In this document: piece after piece, positions 57,176 through 64,000 of the stretch | Layout: each line of letters starts with the position of its first letter | How positions within the stretch are numbered: the stretch's first letter is position 1 | Position numbers and translations under genes: made by a program | Notes under the pieces: generated by a model | Seen by the model: the letters and a program-made list of their open reading frames with translations, nothing else | Told to the model about the DNA's origin: nothing | Database searches by the model: none | From: JAJRVM01 sp041752115 | Lineage (GTDB): Bacteria; Planctomycetota; Planctomycetia; Pirellulales; Pirellulaceae | Direction: 5' to 3' | Length of the DNA stretch: 64,000 bases | NCBI GenBank assembly: GCA_041752115.1 | Contig: JBGSHS010000361.1 | Location: 1-64,000, forward strand

Positions 57176-58183
57176 TCACGGTAACGAAACCGATTCTCCT
57201 CCGAAACGTGTCGCAAGAGCGTGCCACACAGTCAATTCGATGGTGTCAGCGACAAAGTGCGTACTACCATCGCACAACAGTACCATCACTCCTTCCGGAT
57301 GGAAGCTGCGTGCGGTCATCAAGGCCTGTTGCTGCTGCTGATTCATGCAATCCCAACTGCTGGCGTTGGGCGGGTAGAAGTGGTTGTACAACGTATTACC
57401 GTAGTTTCCCAGAATCCACTTGGCTCCGCGTTCGGTATACCAAGTGACGGGAACCGGCGAGACACATGCTTCCACGTTGAAAGCAGCATTGGCTGGTATC
57501 TCCCGAATCACGGTTTGCCACGGCTGCGGATCGGTGGTCCCACCCGCACCTCGTCCCAACGGGCGTTCGGCAAACGCTGTAGTATTGGACGCGCCATCAG
57601 CAACCTGCACCAGCCGTGTTTGAGAAGCCGAATAGAAGATGCCGTCGGCCGACTGCAGAGATCCGTAGTGCAGAGTCCCGCTACCTGCGTTGGCTGAGTA
57701 GTTCGTGGCACCAAAGGGGAGATCCTGGATGCGGCCTTGTGCAGGATCGCTCGGACAAAGGAAGATCGAGATGCGCGTGGTGGCCGCTGGATAGTTGACC
57801 GAGCCGTCCAGGATGCCGGTCGGAGTGTCAAACGTGACCGGAGGCGAGTTGAGATCGATCGTCGAGCGAAGGCTGTCCTGTTCCAGATAGGGGAGCAATT
57901 GAGCGTGGGGAGAGAAAATGCGAGGAAAGGGGGTGCCGCGTCCAGGTCGGATGCTCAGACCTCTCCGCCCCCCTGCAAACGATGGGGATGGGGGTGGTTC
58001 CGGTGCCTCCATCCTGGCATGGAGGTTTGCGGAACCGTTACCTGGATCATTACAATAGTCCCCACGGCCCCGAACAGAGGAATGTTTACGGCGACCAGAA
58101 CTCGCCCGAGCCAACAGGTTGGATCGTGTGTCGCACAGCGAAGAAGTCCGCCTGCGAGGGGCTGAGCGCCATGGAGCGGCCAC
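57176..58183 (-). pseudogene. 5'-truncated DUF1559 protein gene
   Basis: The C-terminal part (from about residue 83 of the frame: GTPFPRIFSPHAQLLPYLEQ, then FLCPSDPAQGR, SADGIFYSASQTRLVQVADG and SFHPEGVMVLLCDGSTHFV) is a standard DUF1559 region. Complete members start with a type IV pilin-like leader (GFTLIELLVVIAIIA, then AAREAARR and CxNNLKQ). None of these is present in any frame upstream, where the sequence is Arg/Ser-rich noise. The N-terminal helix needed for export and assembly is therefore missing. DUF1559 genes are heavily duplicated in planctomycetes and relics are plausible. A later start at an internal ATG could still give a small protein. Confidence 0.65.
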
Positions 58184-58225
58184 CGCCGTGATCAGGTCGA
58201 TTGCTCTTACCAGGAACGCTGCGAA

Positions 58226-59404
58226 ATGAAGATCGAGTCAGTTGACTTCTTCTACCTCTCGATGCCCGAGGTGTTGGACATTGGCGATGGGAGCCAGGAT
58301 GCGCTGTTGGTGCGAGTCCGGGCCGGAGAATACACGGGGTGGGGTGAGTGTGAAGCAGCTCCGCTGGTCTCCATTGCGAGCCTGGTTTGCCCGATGTCGC
58401 ACAGCGCCTGCAAACCGGTGGCCACCTCCGTCTTGGGGCAGACGATCGACAACCCGGCCGACATTGTCCACATCGGGAATCTGGTGCGTGAGCAGAGTCT
58501 CGATCTGCTGCAAGCTGATCATACGCTCTCAGGCATCGATATGGCGCTCTGGGACCTGCTCGGTCAGAAGCTCAATCAGCCTGTCTACCAGTTGTTGGGG
58601 TATCCGACCACCTTCCCCAAGACTCCCTATGCATCCCAGCTTTTCGGTTCCACTCCCCAGGAAACGTACGAGAAGGGGCGGGAAGTAACGTCCCAGGGCT
58701 ATCGGGCCGTGAAGTTCGGTTGGGGGCCGTTTGGCAAATCGACGGCACAGGCCGACATGGAGCAAGTGAGTGCGGCGCGTGAGGGCATCGGTCCTGATGC
58801 GCTGCTGTTGGTGGATGCTGGTACGGTCTGGATTGACGATGTGGGTCGTGCCGAGCAGTGCATTCCGGTCCTGCAGCAGTGCCAGGCGACATGGCTGGAA
58901 GAGCCCTTTGTCAGCGGGGCCCATACAGCCTACCGCTCGTTGGCCGCCCGCGCAGGAAACGTCCGATTGGCTGGTGGGGAGGGATGCCACAACTATTTCA
59001 TGGCAGAGCACATGCTGGACCACGCCGGGTTGGGGTTCATTCAGATCGACGCCGGCCGCATTGGCGGGATCACCATAGCGCGACAAGTGGCGGAAGCGGC
59101 GCAACAGCGCAAAATCACGTACGTCAACCATACATTCACGTCGCATCTGGCGTTGAGCGCGTCGCTGCAGCCGTATGCCGGCCTGCGCGAGCACGAAATC
59201 TGCGAATATCCGGTCGAGCCAAAATCGCTCGCTTGGGACCTTACCGCCGAGCACATTGTGCGTGACGGCGAAGGTCAGATACATCTGCCGGAGCGTCCGG
59301 GACTGGGAGTGAAACCGGATCTTCCATCTCTCGCTCCCTATCTGGTCGATGTGGAAATCAAGGTCGCCGGTCGCTTACTCTACCGAACACCATCGTTGGA
59401 TTAA
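58226..59404 (+). CDS. Mandelate racemase / muconate lactonizing enzyme family protein
   Basis: This 392-residue enolase-superfamily enzyme probably dehydrates or racemises a sugar acid by abstracting the alpha-proton next to a carboxylate. Metal ligands fit D197 (LLLVDAGT), E225 or E226 (WLEEPF) and E252 (GGEGC). K163 (AVKFGWGP) and H302 (NHTF) are candidate acid/base residues, with D275 (QIDAGRIGG) supporting the His. The start at ATG 58226 opens MKIESVDFFYLSMPEV as usual. It lies 65 nt upstream of glycosidase-like protein B, so co-transcription is likely. Confidence 0.92.
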   Translation: MKIESVDFFYLSMPEVLDIGDGSQDALLVRVRAGEYTGWGECEAAPLVSIASLVCPMSHSACKPVATSVLGQTIDNPADIVHIGNLVREQSLDLLQADHTLSGIDMALWDLLGQKLNQPVYQLLGYPTTFPKTPYASQLFGSTPQETYEKGREVTSQGYRAVKFGWGPFGKSTAQADMEQVSAAREGIGPDALLLVDAGTVWIDDVGRAEQCIPVLQQCQATWLEEPFVSGAHTAYRSLAARAGNVRLAGGEGCHNYFMAEHMLDHAGLGFIQIDAGRIGGITIARQVAEAAQQRKITYVNHTFTSHLALSASLQPYAGLREHEICEYPVEPKSLAWDLTAEHIVRDGEGQIHLPERPGLGVKPDLPSLAPYLVDVEIKVAGRLLYRTPSLD

Positions 59405-59469
59405 CTCGATAAGGCACATTACGAGGTTGGATGCTCACTGGGACATACTTGACAATGAGGAGTGTATTG

Positions 59470-62400
59470 ATGTTTCATCTGCGATTCTTCTGCGGCGCTT
59501 TCGGCCGGAAGGTGCTCTTGGGCAGCGCAGTGATGTGCCTGCTGATCGGAACGTCGTTGGCCGAGCAACCGGAACCACAATACCTGTCGACCGATCTGGC
59601 CGATCGCATGAGCAGTGTGATTCAGGGCTGGGGAGAGCTGGGAATCGATACGTCGGTCAAGCCGGGACCGAAACCGGCGATGAAACTGCGTATCAAAGAC
59701 AAGGAGTATCAGCATGGATTGGGCCATCACGCTCCCGGCGAAATCACCATCGATCTGGCGGGACAATTCCAGAGCTTTCACACCGACGTGGGTATTCAGT
59801 GGCAAGGAGGCAGCGACGCGGCATCGGTCGTATTCTGCGTGCTGGTCGACGGCAAGAAGGTCTTTGACAGTGGTGTCATGCGCGAGGGCGACGCTCCCCG
59901 CTCGGTCGATGTTCCGGTGCGCGGTGCCGAGGAACTGACTCTGATTGCCGAGGATGCGGGAGATGGTATTACCTGCGACTGTGCCAACTGGGCGGACGCT
60001 CGGCTGATCCCCGACCCGACGGCCATGAAACGACCGCCGATCTTGGGACTGGACGTGGCTGCGTTTGGTCAGGTAGTGACGTGGGATCCGCAGCGATTGG
60101 AGGGAACCGCCGCGAACCGCGTCGAGGAGTTTCCGGCCGACGACATTCGAATGTACCGAGAAGTGCAACCGGAATCGGATGGATCTTACGTTGTTCCGGT
60201 GTATGGGGGCCGTGGATGCATTGGTCTGCGATGGGACGAGAATCGCATGTTGCGCCAAGTCGCGTTGTCGTTTGCCGATGCCGCAGCCATTCCGCCGCAG
60301 GAGTCGATCCAACTGCAGACGTGGTCGGGTGAATCAGCCTGGCAAGGCAAATGGGAGCCCTGTCAGCTGACTCCCGAGCTGGCAGAGAATCGTCTCGTCT
60401 GGAATTTCCGCCCCCGCGATGCCGCTCGCGGCACTCAGAAGGTCCGCTGGGTATTTTCCGACATGCCCAAACCGGTAATTTTGAAGGGCCTGCAGGCCCA
60501 TTCACGTTCGCGGTCGGTGACGGTCGACTTGCGTGTGGAGGCGGTTCGTCCCGCTTCTCATGATCCCATTGCGGTCGTGCTGTACAACGGCAGTTTCATC
60601 GAAGAGAGTCCTTCCCAGGAAGGTTTCTATCAGCGCACGTGGGATCCGAGCAGGCCACTCACGCTTCGAGTGCGCGCGGCGGCCACCAAGCGATACAAAG
60701 CCGATCGCACGGTGCTGCAGTTCAGCGGGCCAGGGCTCCCCTTCGGCGTCGCGGTGGAAGACTTGCTCTCCCATGACTGTGTCTACGTCGCTCACGCCGG
60801 AGTGTTCCTGGTGCGGGAACCCGCGCCCGTCACGTGCAGCGAATATCTGCAGAAGATCGCCGGCGGTAAGACGCTTCTGTCACACGTTCGCCAACAACCC
60901 GATCAGACGTTCGCCCAGGCGATGGATAAGGTCCACAATCCCATCCAGGATTTGGGGCCGACCATGCTGTCCCTGGCTTGCGACAACCGAAAGTTTGTGG
61001 CGATGCGCGACGGATCGATGGTGTTCGACTTGTATACGAAAGGGGATGGTCCTGAGCTGCCCATTCCTACTCAGTGGCAGCTTGTTCCGCGGTTCGGCAG
61101 TGGCAAGGACCAGCAACTGTCTCGCCGCCTGGCCAAAACCTGGCTCCCGATGCCGACGACATTTGTCACGGATGGCGATCTGACGTACGCGTCATGTGCG
61201 TACGTGGCACCGCTCGACGACGAAGCTAGTCAGGATCGTCCCGTCTGGTTTCGTCAGCGGGCGGTCGGCGTGGTGGAATACTCGGTCCGCAATGGGGGCA
61301 GCGAGGAACTTCCCGCCTCACTGGCGTTGATGCTGACCGCTGGAGAAGGCAATACGCAGCAGGTAACTTGGCAGAAGCAAGGGGCCGTCGTAGTCGCCAC
61401 TCTGGGCAATCGGCTCGTGGCGATGCTGGACGTCGGCCAGCTGGAACCTGCTGACCTGCAGATTGCCGGCCCCACGATTACGCTTTCCGGGAAACTGCCT
61501 GCCGGTGACGAGGCCCGGTGTACAGCATACATTCCCGCCTGGCCGGCGACGCCGACGGACGCCCAGGTTCTGGTGCAAGCAGCTCCCGATGCACGGCGGC
61601 TGGAAGCGTACTGGAACAAAGTGCTGGAGCCCGCAGCGCAAATTACCCTCCCCGATGAACTGTTGACCCAGGTTATTCGTGCCTCAGAAGTTCACTGTCT
61701 GCTGGCAGCACGCAATGAAGATGAGGGTCGGCGAGTGTCCGCGTGGATCAGTTCCGATCGGTACGGGCCGCTGGAGAGCGAAGCCAATTCGATCATTCGC
61801 GGCATGGGACTGATGGGGCATGACGAGTTCGCTCAGCGCAGCTTTGACTACTTCATCGCGCGCTACAACAAAGCGGGGTATCTCACTACCGGCTATACGA
61901 TGGTGGGAACGGGTGAACATCTCTGGACGCTGGCCGAACATCATCAGCGCGTGCAGGATGATCAGTGGCTCACCGCTGTCGCCCCGCAGCTGGCCCGCGT
62001 CTGTCAGTGGATTGTCGCTCAACGTGCGAAAACCAAATTGACCGACTCCCAGGGAACTCGGGTACCGGAATACGGCCTGTTTCCTCCAGGCGTGACCGCT
62101 GACTGGAACCGCTATGCCTACCGCTTCTTCAACGATGCCCAATACTGCGCGGGATTGGAGACCGCCGCGCGCATGTTGGCGGCGATTCAATATCCGGGAG
62201 CGGATCGCTGGCTGGAAGATGCCGAGCAGTATCGAAACGACCTGCTGCGAGCGTACCGCGCGACACAAGCCCGCTCACCCGTTGTGCAGCTCGGCGATGG
62301 GACGTGGGGACTCCCCGATCCAGCACTCTTGGATTGCCCGGGCCGAGTGGAGGACTTTCTCCCCGGGGAAGATGGAAATCGCAGCTGGGCATATAGCGTG

Positions 62401-63111
62401 GAGCTGGGCGCACACCACTTGGCCGCCACGCGAGTGCTTGATCCTGCCGGCTCGGATGTGGGAACGATGATGGACTATCTGGAAGAATCGCAGTTCCTGC
62501 GATCCGGCATGGGAGATTATCCCGAAGCCCGGAATCGTCAGGATCCGTTCAACCTGGGAGGCTTTGCCAAAGTGCAGCCGTATTACGGCCGATTCGCCGA
62601 GGTCTATGCCGCACGCGATGACGTCAAGCCGTTTGTTCGAGCCTACTTCAATGCGATTCCGTCGCTGCTGTGCCGAGAGAATCTGTCGTTCTGGGAGCAC
62701 TTCCACAATATGGGTGGCTGGAACAAGACCCACGAAACCGGCTGGTTCCTCTGCCAAAGTCGACTCATGCTGGTCCAGGAACGCGGACACGAACTGTGGC
62801 TCGCTCCCTTCGCAACTTCCAATTGGCTGCAGGACGGTCAAATCATTTCCGTGCAGAATGCGCCCACCGATTTCGGCCGTGTCAGTTTCCAGATCGAGTC
62901 GGCGATCAAACAGAACAATATCCAAGCCGAAATCCAGCCGCCTGTCAGGCAGTCGCCAGAACGAATCGTGTTGCGTCTGCGACATCCGGACGGCAAGCCG
63001 ATCCGTGCCGTTACGGTTGACGGTCAACCGCATCAGAGCTTTGATGTGGAGGAAGAAACGATCACACTATTGCCGACGAAGTCTCCGATCCGTGTGCGTG
63101 TGGAGTATTAG
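59470..63111 (+). CDS. Secreted (alpha/alpha)6 glycosidase-like protein B with NPCBM domain
   Basis: This 1213-residue exported paralogue of protein A starts at ATG 59470 (GAGGAG 7 nt upstream) with a signal peptide ending near SLAEQ. Residues about 38-182 form an NPCBM-type carbohydrate-binding module (YQHGLGHHAPGEITIDLAG, then FHTDVGIQ and VFCVLVDGKKVFDSGVM), which protein A lacks. From about residue 195 it aligns with protein A from its mature start (LDVAAFGQVVTWDPQRLEGT). The barrel has PEYGLFPPGVTADWNRYAY and WEHFHNMGGWNKTHETGWFL. Two paralogues with and without a binding module suggest insoluble and soluble forms of one substrate. Confidence 0.85.
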   Translation: MFHLRFFCGAFGRKVLLGSAVMCLLIGTSLAEQPEPQYLSTDLADRMSSVIQGWGELGIDTSVKPGPKPAMKLRIKDKEYQHGLGHHAPGEITIDLAGQFQSFHTDVGIQWQGGSDAASVVFCVLVDGKKVFDSGVMREGDAPRSVDVPVRGAEELTLIAEDAGDGITCDCANWADARLIPDPTAMKRPPILGLDVAAFGQVVTWDPQRLEGTAANRVEEFPADDIRMYREVQPESDGSYVVPVYGGRGCIGLRWDENRMLRQVALSFADAAAIPPQESIQLQTWSGESAWQGKWEPCQLTPELAENRLVWNFRPRDAARGTQKVRWVFSDMPKPVILKGLQAHSRSRSVTVDLRVEAVRPASHDPIAVVLYNGSFIEESPSQEGFYQRTWDPSRPLTLRVRAAATKRYKADRTVLQFSGPGLPFGVAVEDLLSHDCVYVAHAGVFLVREPAPVTCSEYLQKIAGGKTLLSHVRQQPDQTFAQAMDKVHNPIQDLGPTMLSLACDNRKFVAMRDGSMVFDLYTKGDGPELPIPTQWQLVPRFGSGKDQQLSRRLAKTWLPMPTTFVTDGDLTYASCAYVAPLDDEASQDRPVWFRQRAVGVVEYSVRNGGSEELPASLALMLTAGEGNTQQVTWQKQGAVVVATLGNRLVAMLDVGQLEPADLQIAGPTITLSGKLPAGDEARCTAYIPAWPATPTDAQVLVQAAPDARRLEAYWNKVLEPAAQITLPDELLTQVIRASEVHCLLAARNEDEGRRVSAWISSDRYGPLESEANSIIRGMGLMGHDEFAQRSFDYFIARYNKAGYLTTGYTMVGTGEHLWTLAEHHQRVQDDQWLTAVAPQLARVCQWIVAQRAKTKLTDSQGTRVPEYGLFPPGVTADWNRYAYRFFNDAQYCAGLETAARMLAAIQYPGADRWLEDAEQYRNDLLRAYRATQARSPVVQLGDGTWGLPDPALLDCPGRVEDFLPGEDGNRSWAYSVELGAHHLAATRVLDPAGSDVGTMMDYLEESQFLRSGMGDYPEARNRQDPFNLGGFAKVQPYYGRFAEVYAARDDVKPFVRAYFNAIPSLLCRENLSFWEHFHNMGGWNKTHETGWFLCQSRLMLVQERGHELWLAPFATSNWLQDGQIISVQNAPTDFGRVSFQIESAIKQNNIQAEIQPPVRQSPERIVLRLRHPDGKPIRAVTVDGQPHQSFDVEEETITLLPTKSPIRVRVEY

Positions 63112-63130
63112 AACTGATTCGTGTCCTGCT

Positions 63131-63184
63131 CGCGCACACTGTAGCCATGCGCGCAGTGCGTAGCCATGCGCGCGCAGTGCGCAG
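63131..63184 (+). repeat. Degenerate tandem units next to the two-hairpin repeat
   Basis: Three imperfect units of about 19-21 bp, each with CGCGCA near the start and a GCCATG end, lead into hairpin B of the 70-bp repeat. They look like partial copies of its first hairpin. Not a CRISPR: units are contiguous, with no spacers. Confidence 0.65.
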
Positions 63185-63254
63185 CCATGCTCGCGCAGAG
63201 CATGGGAGAATCGCCATACGTTATCCACGGCCCCCGCGGTCTGCGCGACCGCGG
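63185..63254 (+). repeat. Two-hairpin intergenic repeat, copy 2
   Basis: Hairpin B (arm CCATGCTC, loop GCGCA, 63185-63205), a 28-nt spacer and hairpin A (arm CCGCGGTC, loop TGCGC, 63234-63254) match copy 1 at 15-84 in reverse complement. Hairpin B is identical, and hairpin A differs at one loop base. It lies in the 160-bp gap between glycosidase-like protein B and the deacetylase gene. Confidence 0.8.
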
Positions 63255-63273
63255 CCACTGGAGAGAACAGAAC

Positions 63274-64000
63274 ATGCCTTATCACAAGATCGCTCTGGCC
63301 TGTATGGCGCATCCGGACGACGTCGAGTTCACTTGCAGTGGCACGCTGGCACTCCTGCGCGAGCGTGGCTGGGAAATCCACATCGCAACGATGACGCCTG
63401 GCGACTGCGGGTCGGAGCAGTTGAGTCCTGACGAAATCAGTCGGATCCGGCGGGTGGAGGGAGCCAATGCGGCGGCCGTGCTGGACGGCGTCTTTCACTG
63501 CCTGGAACGTCAGGATGGGTTCATTGCGTATGATCGCCCGGCCATTGAAGCTACCGTGCGATTGATTCGCGAAGTGCGTCCGGGGGTCGTATTTGCCGCG
63601 TCTCCACAGGACTATCTGATCGACCACGAAGTGTCGAGTGCGCTGGTGCGGAATGCCGTCTTCTTTGCGGGCGTGCCGAATCTGAAGACAGGGTCGGTCG
63701 GAATCATGCGCCCGGTCCCGTACGTGTACTATGCTGATCCTGTGGAAGGCAAAGACATGTTCGGCACGCCGGTCAATGCCACGACGATCGTCGACACGAC
63801 AGCGATGATGGACACCAAAGCCCGCATGTTGTCTTGCCACGCCAGTCAGCGTGAGTGGCTACTCAAGCAACACGGCATGGATGAGTATATTGAGGCGATG
63901 AAGGCGATGGGGAGCCGACGCGGCCAAGAGATTGGCGTGGCGTACGCGGAAGGATTTCGACAACACCTTGGGCACGGTTATCCGCAGGACAACCTGCTGT
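63274..64000 (+). CDS. PIG-L/LmbE-family deacetylase (partial, runs off the window)
   Basis: At least 242 residues are visible and the frame is still open at the window edge. It belongs to the LmbE/PIG-L zinc deacetylases, which remove acetyl groups from GlcNAc-linked compounds. The zinc motif AHPDD occurs in ALACMAHPDDVEFTCSGTL, the later DYLIDHEVSS gives the third ligand His, and SCHASQREWLLKQHG follows. GGAGAG lies about 8 nt before ATG 63274. A role after the upstream glycosidase, on N-acetylated sugars, is possible but only inferred. Confidence 0.92.
   Translation, partial: MPYHKIALACMAHPDDVEFTCSGTLALLRERGWEIHIATMTPGDCGSEQLSPDEISRIRRVEGANAAAVLDGVFHCLERQDGFIAYDRPAIEATVRLIREVRPGVVFAASPQDYLIDHEVSSALVRNAVFFAGVPNLKTGSVGIMRPVPYVYYADPVEGKDMFGTPVNATTIVDTTAMMDTKARMLSCHASQREWLLKQHGMDEYIEAMKAMGSRRGQEIGVAYAEGFRQHLGHGYPQDNLL

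Noticed and set aside
63131..63205. Possible CRISPR array
   Set aside because: Units are contiguous with no spacers, only three, imperfect, and no cas genes are present.

Overview
The window looks like a piece of a planctomycete chromosome (Planctomycetota, Pirellula/Rhodopirellula-like). This rests on gene content, not a search: GC-rich DNA, several secreted or Tat-exported proteins of 1000+ residues, a planctomycete-style ECF sigma factor coupled to a membrane Ser/Thr kinase, Tat-tagged Gfo/Idh/MocA oxidoreductases, a DUF1559 relic, and a CotH/VTC/DUF4956 trio. I found no rRNA, tRNA, CRISPR array, insertion sequence or phage gene.

Layout. 0.1-4.9 kb: a large secreted glycosidase-like protein and a Tat-exported oxidoreductase, both on the minus strand. 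5.3-12.8 kb: a divergent sugar/polyol cluster. The minus arm is SDR - FGGY kinase - UroD-family protein. The plus arm is a sister SDR - class II aldolase - 2-hydroxyacid dehydrogenase - GldA-type dehydrogenase. Back-to-back sigma70-like promoters lie between the arms. 13.2-20.2 kb: a 1225-residue secreted tri-haem protein resembling hydrazine synthase alpha, an internally duplicated unknown, and a HEAT-repeat/response-regulator fusion. 20.4-29.3 kb: TPR protein, esterase, RRM RNA-binding protein with a long leader, OprB porin, an orphan GH89 C-terminal fragment with a discoidin domain, and a three-domain c-di-AMP synthase (PTS EIIA + PK-C-like + DAC).

29.7-37.2 kb: Tat-tagged DegT aminotransferase, glycerol-3-phosphate dehydrogenase, small c-type cytochrome, MFS transporter, zinc peptidase, rhodanese. 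37.2-40.8 kb: the CotH/VTC/DUF4956 operon. 41.0-44.9 kb: sigma factor and kinase. 45.3-51.5 kb: FabB, a PQQ-type propeller and Gfo/Idh pair, and the KtrB/KtrA potassium uptake system. 52.6-64 kb: two paralogous (alpha/alpha)6 glycosidase-like proteins around a BASS symporter, a truncated DUF1559 gene and an enolase-superfamily enzyme, then the start of a PIG-L/LmbE deacetylase.

Two items stand out. One is the EIIA-PK_C-DAC fusion, which would join phosphotransfer sensing to c-di-AMP synthesis; a KtrAB system, the classical c-di-AMP and EIIA(Ntr) target, lies in the same window. The other is a 70-bp two-hairpin repeat present at both ends of the window in opposite orientation, which looks like a dispersed REP-like element.
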